DNA of 23,931 nucleotides from Chloroflexota bacterium (GCA_003520455.1 DOUV01000359.1:1-23931), one strand, 5' to 3'. Counted from the first letter of the stretch, positions 1 through 7,225 are shown. The notes: generated by a model not told the origin, from the letters alone. A program made the numbers and translations.

Positions 1-464
1 TCCGAGAGCAGCTCGAGCAGGAAAGCCTCAAACTCCTCGTCGGCCCGGTCCAGCTCGTCAATCAGGAGCACCGCCGGCTCGCCGTGTGCCCCGGCTTCAA
101 TCGCCTGGAGGAGAGGACGCTTGATGAGAAAGCGCTGATCGAAGACGTCGGCGATGGCCCCCTGCCCGTCGGCGCTGCCGGTAGCCTCCAGCAGTCGGAT
201 CTGGAGGAGCTGACCCTGATAGTTCCACTCGTAGATAGTGGTGTTAACATCAAGTCCCTCGTAGCACTGAAGCCGGATCAGGCGGCGACTCAGCACCTCG
301 GAGAGGGTCTTGGCGACCTGCGTCTTGCCGACGCCAGCCTCGCCCTCCAATAAAATCGGCTTATTGAGCTTCAGGGCTAACAAGACCGTCGTCGCCAGGG
401 CACGGTCGGCAACGTAGTGGTGAGCCAGCAATGCTTCCTCAATCGCATCTATCGAATCAAGCAC
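1..464 (-). CDS. MoxR/CoxD-type AAA+ ATPase, C-terminal part beyond window
   Basis: This is the N-terminal 154 residues of a MoxR-family AAA+ ATPase; the rest lies left of base 1. Walker A is GEAGVGKT (residues 41-48) and Walker B is VLLIDELDRADEEF (D136, E137). The start is a GTG at 464 with AAAGG eight bases upstream; no ATG is available nearby in frame. In cox clusters this family (CoxD) acts as a chaperone-like ATPase that helps mature the Mo/Cu hydroxylase active site, usually with a VWA-domain partner (CoxE). That role here is inferred from the family and from lying directly downstream of coxM on the same strand. A strong hairpin separates it from coxM, so its expression may be lower than that of the enzyme subunits. 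A general MoxR ATPase unrelated to the hydroxylase is possible but less likely. Confidence 0.88.
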   Translation of the reverse strand, partial: MLDSIDAIEEALLAHHYVADRALATTVLLALKLNKPILLEGEAGVGKTQVAKTLSEVLSRRLIRLQCYEGLDVNTTIYEWNYQGQLLQIRLLEATGSADGQGAIADVFDQRFLIKRPLLQAIEAGAHGEPAVLLIDELDRADEEFEAFLLELLS

Positions 465-555
465 GGGAACAACCTTTGGGTGATTATTCAGTAACTGACG
501 CAGAAAAGTATAGGCAAGAGGCGGTCGGGAGGCAACCTGCGCGCCAACAACACCT

Positions 556-585
556 GGAGGGCGAAGGGTTCGCCCCTCGCCCTCC
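556..585 (-). promoter_or_regulatory. Strong intercistronic hairpin between coxM and the AAA ATPase
   Basis: Arms GGAGGGCGA and TCGCCCTCC (556-564 and 577-585) pair perfectly. A further GGG/CCC inner stem closes on a four-base loop (TTCG on the plus strand, CGAA on the minus). On the minus-strand RNA a G-U pair joins the two stems into about 13 bp. No U-tract follows, so it is more likely an mRNA stabiliser or partial terminator after coxM than a full intrinsic terminator. A small second palindrome, CGAACGGTTCG, lies at 589-599. Confidence 0.6.
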
Positions 586-608
586 AACCGAACGGTTCGT
601 TGTCGCCC

Positions 609-1478
609 TTAACCCCGGGCACGTGTGGCTGCCTGTTCCAGTGCGCGTCGAGTGAGCACTTTGGTCAGGTGAGCGCGGTATTCCTCGGAAGCGTGGATAT
701 CGCTATTGAAGGTCAACCCCTGGCCTGCCTGTTGCGCGGCACTGGCAATCTTCTCGGCCGTGAGGGGCTGGCCCTCGAGGGCACTCTCAACCTCAGGCAG
801 CCGGCTGGCCGAGTCGGCCGCGCCGGTGACCGCCACGCGGACGTCCTGGGCCTTGCCATTGTCACCCACTGCCACCCGCGCCGCGACGCCGACAATCGCG
901 TAACCGCTGGCGGGGTTCTCAAACTTGGCGTAGGCACTGCCGGTGTTGCCCGACTGGGCCGGCAAATCCACAGACGTGATGATCTCACCGGGTTCCAGGG
1001 CCGTCTCGAGAAAGCCGACGATGAACTCATCGGCGGGGATGGCGCGCGCGCCGTTCGGGCCCACCGTATTGATCGTCGCGTCCAGAGCCAGAACGACGGC
1101 GGGATAATCCGCCGTGGGGTCGTTGTGTGCCAGGCTCCCCCCGATGGTACCCCGATTGCGCACCTGAACGTCTCCGATGATCGACGCGGCGTCGATCAGA
1201 GCCTGGTATCGCTGGAGGTCCTCATTGCTGGCGACCTCCGCGTGAGTCGTCATCGCGCCGATTCGGTAGCCGCCGTCCTCACGGGGGCTGACGCCGCGCA
1301 GGTCCGTGATCCGCCCGATGTCGATCAGTACGGCCGGTTGCGCCAGGCGCAACTTCATCATGGGAAGCAGGCTGTGACCTCCCGCCAGGAGACGGGCATC
1401 GCCTCCATGTTGCTGCAACAGCGAGACGGCCTCAGAGACGCTGTTCGCACGGTAGTAGTCAAACTTCGCCGGATACAT
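609..1478 (-). CDS. coxM: Molybdenum hydroxylase FAD-binding (medium) subunit, CoxM-like
   Basis: This is the 289-residue FAD subunit of a xanthine oxidase/CO dehydrogenase-type enzyme. It passes electrons from the 2Fe-2S subunit to FAD and then to the acceptor chain. Both family FAD motifs are visible: AGGHSLLP at residues 32-39 and TIGGSLAHNDPTADYP at 111-126. Length matches CoxM (about 280-290 aa). The start is the ATG at 1478 with AGGAGG five bases upstream; an in-frame GTG at 1484 overlaps that SD and is a poorer choice. The gene begins 11 bases after the coxL stop, so the two are surely one operon. It contains no visible frameshift or missing motif. The subunit itself does not reveal the substrate, which is set by the CoxL partner. 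Confidence 0.93.
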   Translation of the reverse strand: MYPAKFDYYRANSVSEAVSLLQQHGGDARLLAGGHSLLPMMKLRLAQPAVLIDIGRITDLRGVSPREDGGYRIGAMTTHAEVASNEDLQRYQALIDAASIIGDVQVRNRGTIGGSLAHNDPTADYPAVVLALDATINTVGPNGARAIPADEFIVGFLETALEPGEIITSVDLPAQSGNTGSAYAKFENPASGYAIVGVAARVAVGDNGKAQDVRVAVTGAADSASRLPEVESALEGQPLTAEKIASAAQQAGQGLTFNSDIHASEEYRAHLTKVLTRRALEQAATRARG

Positions 1479-1489
1479 GAGCACCTCCT

Positions 1490-3865
1490 CTATTTGCCAT
1501 TCTCGCGGCTTTTGCTCTGTGCGGCCTGGATGGCGCGCCAGATTTTGTCTGGGGTGAGCGGCATGTCGATGTGGTTGATACCCACCGGCGCCAGGGCGTC
1601 CATCACAGCGTTCGCCACCGTCACCGTCGAAGCAATCGTGCCCATCTCGCCCGCCCCCTTCACTCCCAGAGGGTTGACCGGCGAGGGCGTCTCGATGCGG
1701 CCGGTCTGAATAGCGGGAAATTCGCGGGCCCGAGGCAGGGCATAGTCCATCATGGAGCCGGACAGGAGCTGACCATCCTCGTCGTAGACCCCGTGCTCGA
1801 ACAGCGCCTGGCCCACGCCCTGGACGATGCCGCCGACAATCTGGCCATCTACCACCATGGGGTTGATGACGTTGCCGACATCATCCACGGCTACGTAGCG
1901 CTGGATCGTCACCTGCCCGGTGTCGGGATCGACTTCCACCTGGGCGATGTGGGCACTATTGGGGAAGGTGAAGTTGCTCGGGTCATAGAAGGCTGATTCT
2001 TCCAGACCTGGCTCCAGACCCGCTGGCAAGTTATGGGCCGTATAGGCCGCCAGAGCCAGTTCGCCAAAGGATTTGGCTTTGCCAGGCGCGCCCTTGACGT
2101 AGACGCTGCCGGCCTCTCGGTCGTACACCAGGTCGTCCTCGGCGGCTTCCAGTTGATGGGCCGCGATCTTCATCACTTTTTCGCGCACTTTTTTCGCGGC
2201 ACTGACCAGAGCGCTGCCACCCACGGCGGTGCTGCGGCTGCCGTAGGTCCCCATCCCGAAGGGCACCCGTCCGGTATCACCGTGGACGATCTCAACGTCG
2301 TTATAGTCCACCCCTAACTCATCGGCTACAATCTGAGCAAAGGTGGTCTCGTGCCCCTGGCCGTGGGTGTGCGAGCCAGTCAACGCAGTGACTTTGCCCG
2401 ATGGATGCACGCGGAGGACCGCGCTCTCCCAGAAGCCCACTGACGACCCCAGTGCACCGGCCACTTGCGAGGGTGCCGGGCCACTGGCTTCGATACAGCC
2501 GCCAAGCCCGATGCCAACGAGCCGGCCCTCTTGACGGGCTTTCTTTTGGGCCTGGCGCATGCCCTCATAGTCGGCCAGCTCCACTGCTTTGTCGAAGAGC
2601 CGTTGGTAATCACCGCTGTCGTACACGAAGGCGACCGGCGTCTGGTAGGGGAATTCGTCGGCCGCGATGAAGTTCTTCCGCCGCAGCTCGAGGGGGTCCA
2701 TACCGAGGTCCCGGGCCGCCACGTCCACCAGCCGTTCAACCAGGTAAGCAGCTTCCGGCCGGCCGGCCCCCCGGTAAGCATCCACCGGAACGGTGTTGGT
2801 GAGAGTGCCCCACATCTCAGCCCAGATACCGGGAACTTTGTACAGCCCGGAGAGCAGCGTGATGTAGAGGGCCGTCGGGATCAGAGGAGCAAACGTGGAG
2901 AGGTAGGCGCCCTGGTTGGCCCACGTCTGAACGTGGATGCCGGTGATGGTTCCATCTTTCTTGAGGGCCATCTTGCAAACCGTCACGTGGTCGCGCCCCT
3001 GTGAGTCGGTGACGTACGATTCAGAGCGCGTGCTCACCCACTTGACCGGCCGGTTAATCTCTCGGGCCACCCAGGGAACGATGATCTCTTCCGGGTAGTG
3101 GAAGATTTTGCTCCCGAAGCCGCCACCCACATCGGGGGAGATTACTCTCAACTTGTGCTCGGGGATGCCCAGGGTGAAGGCGCTGAGGAGGAGCCGGATG
3201 GGTTGGGGGTTCTGGCTGGTGGTCCACAGCGTCATTGCCTCTTCGGGTGCATTCCATTGGGCGACCGCTGCTCGGGGTTCCATCGCGTTCGGGATCAGTC
3301 GCTGGTTGACCAGCTCGAGTTCGACCACGTGATCGGCCTCGGCGAAGGCTCGGTCGCAGGCTGCCTTGTCCCCGAGCGCCCACGTGTAGCTGATATTATT
3401 GGGTACACCATCATGAACCAGCGCAGCCCCCGGCTCCGTGGCCGCGCGAGCGTCGGTCACTGCCGGCAGCGGTTCGTACTCGACCTCAATGAGGTCAAGT
3501 GCGTCGGTGGCAACGTAGGGGCTCTCAGCGACGACGGCCGCCACGCCATCCCCTACGTGCCGGACTTTGTCCACGGTCAGCGGCCAGCGATCAGGCACTT
3601 TGATGTCGGGCACATTCCAGCCGCAGGGCAGCTTCCCGACGCCGCCATCTATCAGATCCTGTCCGGTGAAGACCGCAATGACCCCGTCGAGGGCCTTGGC
3701 CTTATCGGTATTGATGCTCTTGATCCTGGCATGGCCGTACGGGCTCCGCAGAACGGCGAGATGGACCATGTCGGGCAAGTCAATATTGGCGACGTATTTA
3801 CCCTTGCCCTGGAGAAACCGCGGATCTTCGCGCCGTTTGATGCTGGCGCCTATATACCTCGCCAT
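1490..3865 (-). CDS. coxL: Form II CoxL-type molybdopterin large subunit (aldehyde oxidase/xanthine dehydrogenase family)
   Basis: This 791-residue large subunit holds the molybdopterin cytosine dinucleotide cofactor and the catalytic site. Visible motifs are GGGFGSK (247-253), AYRGAGR (363-369), a GQGHE block (502-506) and the C-terminal GVKGAGE with the presumed catalytic Glu740. The active-site loop AYRGAGR is the form II signature. True form I CO dehydrogenases have AYxCSFR, whose Cys carries the Cu-S-Mo bridge, so no copper-ligand Cys is present here. The start is ATG 3865, overlapping the coxS stop as TGATG with AGGAGG upstream; the open frame runs about 60 codons further up but only inside coxS. 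Family knowledge says form II enzymes oxidise aldehydes, heterocycles or unknown substrates. CO oxidation has been proposed for some but is not supported by this sequence. Confidence 0.94.
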   Translation of the reverse strand: MARYIGASIKRREDPRFLQGKGKYVANIDLPDMVHLAVLRSPYGHARIKSINTDKAKALDGVIAVFTGQDLIDGGVGKLPCGWNVPDIKVPDRWPLTVDKVRHVGDGVAAVVAESPYVATDALDLIEVEYEPLPAVTDARAATEPGAALVHDGVPNNISYTWALGDKAACDRAFAEADHVVELELVNQRLIPNAMEPRAAVAQWNAPEEAMTLWTTSQNPQPIRLLLSAFTLGIPEHKLRVISPDVGGGFGSKIFHYPEEIIVPWVAREINRPVKWVSTRSESYVTDSQGRDHVTVCKMALKKDGTITGIHVQTWANQGAYLSTFAPLIPTALYITLLSGLYKVPGIWAEMWGTLTNTVPVDAYRGAGRPEAAYLVERLVDVAARDLGMDPLELRRKNFIAADEFPYQTPVAFVYDSGDYQRLFDKAVELADYEGMRQAQKKARQEGRLVGIGLGGCIEASGPAPSQVAGALGSSVGFWESAVLRVHPSGKVTALTGSHTHGQGHETTFAQIVADELGVDYNDVEIVHGDTGRVPFGMGTYGSRSTAVGGSALVSAAKKVREKVMKIAAHQLEAAEDDLVYDREAGSVYVKGAPGKAKSFGELALAAYTAHNLPAGLEPGLEESAFYDPSNFTFPNSAHIAQVEVDPDTGQVTIQRYVAVDDVGNVINPMVVDGQIVGGIVQGVGQALFEHGVYDEDGQLLSGSMMDYALPRAREFPAIQTGRIETPSPVNPLGVKGAGEMGTIASTVTVANAVMDALAPVGINHIDMPLTPDKIWRAIQAAQSKSRENGK

Positions 3866-4335
3866 CAAGCTCCTCCTCTCATGACCTCTGCGGCGGCCTT
3901 GGTGGCCTCGACAATATTCTGATACCCGGTACAGCGGCACAGATTCCCTTCCAGCCCGCGCCGAATATCCTCCTCGTTCAGGTTCGGGTTCGCTTCTACC
4001 AACTTGACCGCCGTCATAACCATGCCGGGCGTGCAAAAGCCACACTGCAGACCGTGGTGCTCCCAGAACGCCTGCTGCATCGGATGCAGTTCGCCGTTGC
4101 GGGCCAGCCCTTCAATGGTCGTGATCTCGGCACCATCCGCCTGGACGGCCAAAACCGTACAGGATTTCACGGCCTGACCATTCATGTGAATGGTGCACGC
4201 TCCGCACTGGCTGGTGTCGCAACCGATGTTGGTACCCGTCAGATTGAGGACATCGCGTAGGTAGTGGACAAGAAGCAGACGAGGCTCCACATCCGAAGAG
4301 TACGTCTTACCGTTCACCGTCGTCGAGATCTGCAT
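3865..4335 (-). CDS. coxS: Molybdenum hydroxylase 2Fe-2S (small) subunit, CoxS-like
   Basis: This 156-residue protein carries two 2Fe-2S clusters. The plant-ferredoxin-like cluster is ligated by C39, C44, C47 and C59. The second, helical cluster is ligated by C98, C101, C133 and C135 (QCGFCTPGM and [10 protein letters not shown]). All eight ligands are present. It relays electrons from the Mo site of CoxL to the FAD of CoxM. The ATG at 4335 has AAGGAGG eight bases upstream. Its stop overlaps the coxL start by one base, a sign of translational coupling. The gene order S-L-M differs from the M-S-L order of Oligotropha-type form I clusters, which fits form II. Length and motifs are typical. Confidence 0.95.
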   Translation of the reverse strand: MQISTTVNGKTYSSDVEPRLLLVHYLRDVLNLTGTNIGCDTSQCGACTIHMNGQAVKSCTVLAVQADGAEITTIEGLARNGELHPMQQAFWEHHGLQCGFCTPGMVMTAVKLVEANPNLNEEDIRRGLEGNLCRCTGYQNIVEATKAAAEVMRGGA

Positions 4336-4367
4336 ACAATTCGCCTCCTTGTGACATACGCGGTCAA

Positions 4368-4385
4368 GTCGAGCGAGCGCTCGAC
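4368..4385 (-). promoter_or_regulatory. Small hairpin between coxG and coxS
   Basis: GTCGAGC and GCTCGAC form a perfect 7-bp stem around a four-base loop, six bases after the coxG stop and about 30 bases before the coxS SD. No U-tract follows. It may stabilise or partly separate the messages; function is inferred only from position. Confidence 0.4.
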
Positions 4386-4390
4386 AGCCG

Positions 4391-4882
4391 TCACGACGTG
4401 GATTCTACCTGGGTGGGCGCACCGTCTTGCGAGGCGAGGGCCTGCTGGGCAGCAAGTTGGCCTTCCAGTGACTGCAGCCCCTCAGATATCAACTTGCGCG
4501 CGACCGACTGAATCAGTCGCTGGCCAACCTGGGCGATGCGTCCGCCAACATGGGTCTCACCGGCATAGTGAATAAGAGTTCCCTCGGGAACCTCCTCGAG
4601 ATCGATCGCCCCGTCTCCCTTCAGGAAGCCCGCCGCCCCTTTGCCCTCCACAACTAAGATGAAGTGCTCCGGTCGCCGCTCATCCTTCACGGAGACATGG
4701 CCCGCATAAGTCCCGCTGACGGGCCCGACCTTGACAGCGACCTGGGCCTCGTAAGTGCCGGGGCTCACCTCGACCAGGGCGGTGGCACCCGGCATTGCCT
4801 TCGCCAGGACCTCGGCATCTTGAAGGAGGTCGAATACCACCTCGCGGGGGGCACCGAATGTGTACTCACCCTCAATTCGCAT
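4391..4882 (-). CDS. coxG: CoxG-family SRPBCC protein (first gene of the cox operon)
   Basis: This 163-residue protein belongs to the CO dehydrogenase subunit G family, a START/SRPBCC lipid-binding fold. Typical features are the opening beta strand [22 protein letters not shown] near residue 30, the central [13 protein letters not shown] strand and the amphipathic C-terminal helix around [12 protein letters not shown]. In Oligotropha, CoxG recruits CO dehydrogenase to the membrane; here a similar tethering or maturation role is inferred. The start is ATG 4882 with GAGGAG eight bases upstream; a GTG at 4891 overlaps that SD. It is the first gene after the promoter at 5043-5071, with an untranslated leader of roughly 150 bases. 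The last 15 residues are polar and probably disordered. A second copy lies upstream. Confidence 0.9.
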   Translation of the reverse strand: MRIEGEYTFGAPREVVFDLLQDAEVLAKAMPGATALVEVSPGTYEAQVAVKVGPVSGTYAGHVSVKDERRPEHFILVVEGKGAAGFLKGDGAIDLEEVPEGTLIHYAGETHVGGRIAQVGQRLIQSVARKLISEGLQSLEGQLAAQQALASQDGAPTQVESTS

Positions 4883-4958
4883 CTTGCTCACTCCTCAACA
4901 GTCCAGACAACGTGGATAGGCAGCCAGGATCACGAACACCACCCGGCTGCGCGCAAGG

Positions 4959-4967
4959 TTAAACCAT
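4959..4967 (-). other. Possible two-codon leader ORF (Met-Val-stop)
   Basis: In the coxG leader, ATG GTT TAA is preceded by GAGG seven bases upstream, a spacing as good as that of the real genes. A ribosome could start and stop here before reaching coxG 77 bases downstream. It may be a minigene that modulates translation or mRNA decay, or simply chance. Confidence 0.25.
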
Positions 4968-5027
4968 GAGATCACCTCTCACCGGGGAGGACTGGGAAGC
5001 TGCTGGGCTCTGGCATTACGAACGGAA

Positions 5028-5038
5028 GTAGGGCCTAC
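5028..5038. promoter_or_regulatory. Candidate operator palindrome at the cox start site
   Basis: GTAGGGCCTAC is a perfect 5+1+5 palindrome. It lies about 5-15 bases downstream of the -10 box, across the predicted transcription start, where a repressor would block initiation. No regulator gene is present in the window, so the binding protein is unknown. Confidence 0.3.
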
Positions 5039-5042
5039 CGCT

Positions 5043-5071
5043 ATTATACGGGGTGAATTGAGTGCAATCAA
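5043..5071 (-). promoter_or_regulatory. Sigma70 promoter of the cox operon
   Basis: On the minus strand the -35 box TTGATT (5066-5071) and a consensus -10 box TATAAT (5043-5048) are separated by exactly 17 bases. The -35 box overlaps the stop codon of the upstream coxG-like gene. The expected start is near 5036, giving a leader of about 150 bases before coxG. This is one of the best promoter matches in the window. Confidence 0.75.
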
Positions 5072-5550
5072 CCCCCCCAGGTGTCGTATTCAGGGCGGCT
5101 GCCCGCCTGCCGGTGAATCTCAGCCTCCAGGCGCCGGAGGCCGAGGTTGATGAGTTCGACCGCCACTCGCTGAACCACCCGGTGAGTCAAGCGGTTCAGG
5201 CCCCCGATAGCGTCGGTCTCGCCCTGATACCGCAGAAGCGTCCCGCCAGCTCGCGGATCCAAGCTCACGCGCCCCTCGGCCGTCACGTGACTGTGCGAAC
5301 CGCTTCCCTGGACAACGAGGACGTAGAACTCATTCAGGATGGTATCTGCAACGGTGATGGTCCCCGCATAGCGACCTGAAACCCGTGGGAGGGAAACCTC
5401 CATCTCGGCCTCGAAGGTCGTCGGGGAGAGACGCCCGAAGTGCAGGCCCCCAGGCATCGCCGCACGGATCAGCATCTCATCTTGAAGGGCTTGATAGACG
5501 ACTTCGGATGCTACCTTGAAGTGGTAGTGGCCCTCGATCTTTAAGGTCAT
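5068..5550 (-). CDS. Second CoxG-like SRPBCC protein
   Basis: This 160-residue protein has the same architecture as the coxG product: N-terminal strand TLKIEGHYHFKVASEVVY, AAMPGG near residue 32, the PRVSGRYAGTITV strand and a C-terminal helix around HRVVQRVAVELI. It is therefore a CoxG-family paralogue, clearly diverged from its neighbour. The ATG at 5550 has only a weak SD (GGTGCGG). It lies upstream of the cox operon promoter, whose -35 box covers its stop codon, so it is probably read from the promoter at 5917-5945, with some read-through into coxG. Members of this family bind lipids or hydrophobic ligands or act as membrane tethers. Whether it serves the same enzyme or a different one cannot be told from sequence. 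Confidence 0.85.
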   Translation of the reverse strand: MTLKIEGHYHFKVASEVVYQALQDEMLIRAAMPGGLHFGRLSPTTFEAEMEVSLPRVSGRYAGTITVADTILNEFYVLVVQGSGSHSHVTAEGRVSLDPRAGGTLLRYQGETDAIGGLNRLTHRVVQRVAVELINLGLRRLEAEIHRQAGSRPEYDTWGG

Positions 5551-5594
5551 GAGGCCGGTCCCGCACCTTCACTGATTACAATGGGGGTGAGGCT

Positions 5595-5918
5595 TCAGAG
5601 GCGGTCACTTTCCAATTCAGTACGGCTGTCGCTGGATTCTCGACCCGTGAACGCATCCGCCGCGGGTACGAAGCGCATCGGAGAGCGGCGCGGCATTGCC
5701 CCGTCGCGGGACATGCTGATCTCACTCACGATGGCCACGGCAATCTCAGCGGGCGACTCTGCCGCGATGTCGGCGGTGATGACCCCATCGGCCTCCGGAG
5801 ACCGGCTGCAGCGAGCATAGCGCGGATGGTCGTCGAACACGACGACGTGAAAATTGCGCGGCAAGCCCGCTTGCTCAGGTTGCTCCAGTTTTTGGTAGAT
5901 CGTCTCCGTGGACTTCAT
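5595..5918 (-). CDS. Hypothetical protein, uncertain start
   Basis: An open frame of 107 residues lies 44 bases upstream of the second CoxG-like gene. The product is not recognised. It shows a short hydrophobic strand FHVVVFDDHPRYARC and an Ala/Ile-rich stretch VITADIAAESPAEIAVAIV, then a polar, Ser/Arg-rich tail. The ATG at 5918 has no SD and overlaps the -10 box TATAAT of a good promoter, so a transcript starting there would begin after this ATG. Either translation starts further in (a TTG near residue 18 is possible), another promoter is used, or the frame is not coding and the region is a leader of the CoxG-like gene. The frame continues upstream to 6128, but that part is low-complexity and looks spurious. 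Confidence 0.4.
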   Translation of the reverse strand: MKSTETIYQKLEQPEQAGLPRNFHVVVFDDHPRYARCSRSPEADGVITADIAAESPAEIAVAIVSEISMSRDGAMPRRSPMRFVPAADAFTGRESSDSRTELESDRL

Positions 5919-5945
5919 TATAGTCCGCGCGCCAGACAGCGCCAA
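5917..5945 (-). promoter_or_regulatory. Sigma70 promoter upstream of the coxG-like pair
   Basis: The minus strand carries TTGGCG (5940-5945), a 17-base spacer and a consensus TATAAT (5917-5922). The predicted start is near 5910. It would transcribe the uncertain ORF and the second CoxG-like gene. Its -10 box overlaps the first available ATG of that ORF. Confidence 0.6.
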
Positions 5946-6242
5946 CCGCGGCATAGCCAGGGGGCGAGGTAACAGTGTCCCCGGGGAGGGCGCCGGCCGG
6001 GGCTCGAACGACCTGCTGCCGCCACCCCCGTGATCACGACGAAGGGGTTCCGCACCTCGCACGCCTGACTGTCGGGCCAACCTGCGGCCGGCACCACCGT
6101 GCCAACACGAAAATCTGTTCTCTCTCACGACGCGATTTGTCGCAGGATGGGTGTACAGTAGGAACAGATGAAGCCATTCGAGGCCACCGGAGCAGACGAC
6201 TGGCAGGTGGCGAGAGTGACCGGATGGATCTGGTGCAGGGGC
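5946..6242. other. Divergent intergenic region without a recognised gene
   Basis: About 300 GC-rich bases separate minus-strand and plus-strand genes. Both strands have open frames, but they lack SD sequences and family features (Arg/Pro/Gly-rich translations). A weak hairpin (4+4 bp with two mismatches) pairs 5983-5992 with 6020-6029. No RNA gene was recognised. Confidence 0.4.
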
Positions 6243-6271
6243 TTGAAATTGTCGAACGGATGTGCTAATCT
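6243..6271 (+). promoter_or_regulatory. Promoter of the 136-aa hypothetical gene
   Basis: TTGAAA (6243-6248), a 17-base spacer and TAATCT (6266-6271), with an extended -10 TG at 6263-6264. The start would be near 6278, about 40 bases before the ATG at 6320. Confidence 0.5.
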
Positions 6272-6319
6272 AGACCTATCAGGTGGGACAGAGCCTGGCC
6301 ACCGAACGAGGAGGGCGTG

Positions 6320-6730
6320 ATGAACACCCACAAGGAGAATTGCAACCTTTGGAGCGCTGATTTGGACCACGAACTGGCCGGTCTCGATCTGTGGGAGCAG
6401 CGCCGGCGACTTGAAGCCCGTATCACGCGCGCCGACACCTGGCTGGCCCTCCATCCCGAGGCCGACCCGATGGCCTACGACCGGCTCGATGTGCTTCTTG
6501 AGCGCCACGCTGGCGTCATGGAGAAGCTTCGCATCCTTTCCAGTGCCGAGTCAGCCCTCATCGGCGTTGTCCTGCCGGGCGACTTTGGTGGCGCCGTCCC
6601 GCCTCGGTGGGAACGCTTGCCAGATGGCCGGATCCTCGCCTGGTTCAGCCGGGCCGAACTGGAGGCAGCCACTCTGGTCAATAGTGCTCTGGCAGAGCTG
6701 GCGCTGGACCCGCTGGTGGCTGCCGCCTGA
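6320..6730 (+). CDS. Hypothetical protein, helical, 136 aa
   Basis: I do not recognise this family. The product is soluble, with no signal peptide or membrane segment. Residues about 15-80 are predicted largely helical and charged (LDLWEQRRRLEARITRADTWLALHPEADP), followed by a short strand region IGVVLPGDFGGAVPPRWERLPDGRILAWF and a final Ala/Leu helix. The ATG at 6320 has GAGGAGG five bases upstream; the preceding GTG is in frame but too close to the SD. It has its own promoter and a strong hairpin about 85 bases after the stop, so it looks like a monocistronic gene. Its promoter, SD and terminator make it likely to be real, while its function is unknown. Confidence 0.72.
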   Translation: MNTHKENCNLWSADLDHELAGLDLWEQRRRLEARITRADTWLALHPEADPMAYDRLDVLLERHAGVMEKLRILSSAESALIGVVLPGDFGGAVPPRWERLPDGRILAWFSRAELEAATLVNSALAELALDPLVAAA

Positions 6731-6814
6731 CTGTTCGCTCATCTCGCGGACGGCTCCGTGCGGGGGGCTGTTCGCTGATAGCAGGTTCCTCCTTTCCAGG
6801 GACCGTAGACCTCC

Positions 6815-6848
6815 GCGCGAAGGCCGCCGCTCCAGGCGGCCTTCGTGC
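6815..6848 (+). terminator. Hairpin terminator-like structure after the 136-aa gene
   Basis: An 11-bp perfect stem (CGAAGGCCGCC with GGCGGCCTTCG, loop of six) extends to 14 bp with one G-T pair. No T-run follows, so termination may need Rho or be U-tract independent, as is common in GC-rich genomes. It is the only strong structure between 6730 and 7226. Confidence 0.5.
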
Positions 6849-7225
6849 GTCTGGGGGCACGCATTCCTCGCCATGCCTCGCCGCCGGCGACCGGGTATGC
6901 TCAACCGCGCATGGTTCAGCGGTCTAAATTGACAGCTTGGGCCCGTGCTTCAACCGGCCGGCAGCATTCTCCGGGGCGTAACCAGGATTTCACTCCATCG
7001 CCCTGAGCCAATTCCTCCTCTTCATCAATGTCAGAAGTCGCTTGCCTGCCACCAGGTTGGGATAAAGGTGACCAGAGACCCCCGCGGTCAGGCACGTTGT
7101 CATCCGCAGAAAACACCGGGGCGCAGGGCGGTACACTTTGTGCTATATACGCTGGGACACCGGTCTGCAACTCTGGAATCGAATGATTGGAGGATGAGAA
7201 AGCAGCTCAAATGGAGGATGATGGG
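6849..7225. other. Intergenic stretch with a weak extended -10 promoter
   Basis: No supported gene lies here. A TGCTATATA extended -10 (7141-7149) has no matching -35 box but could start the transcript for the zinc-ribbon-like gene at 7226. Open frames on either strand lack SD sequences and conserved features. Confidence 0.4.

Noticed and set aside
600..1709. 369-codon plus-strand open frame opposite coxM
   Set aside because: It overlaps coxM and the end of coxL antisense, has no SD, and its translation is Arg/Gly-rich without family features. The minus-strand genes have clear motifs.
3866..4045. N-terminal extension of coxL
   Set aside because: The frame is open for 60 codons upstream of ATG 3865 but this lies inside coxS. 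The SD and TGATG overlap fix the start at 3865.
5970..6035. Possible tRNA fragment on the minus strand (GGTCGTTCGAGCCC looks like a T-arm)
   Set aside because: The T-stem does not pair, no acceptor stem or anticodon arm can be built, and no CCA end is present. Judged chance in a GC-rich spacer.
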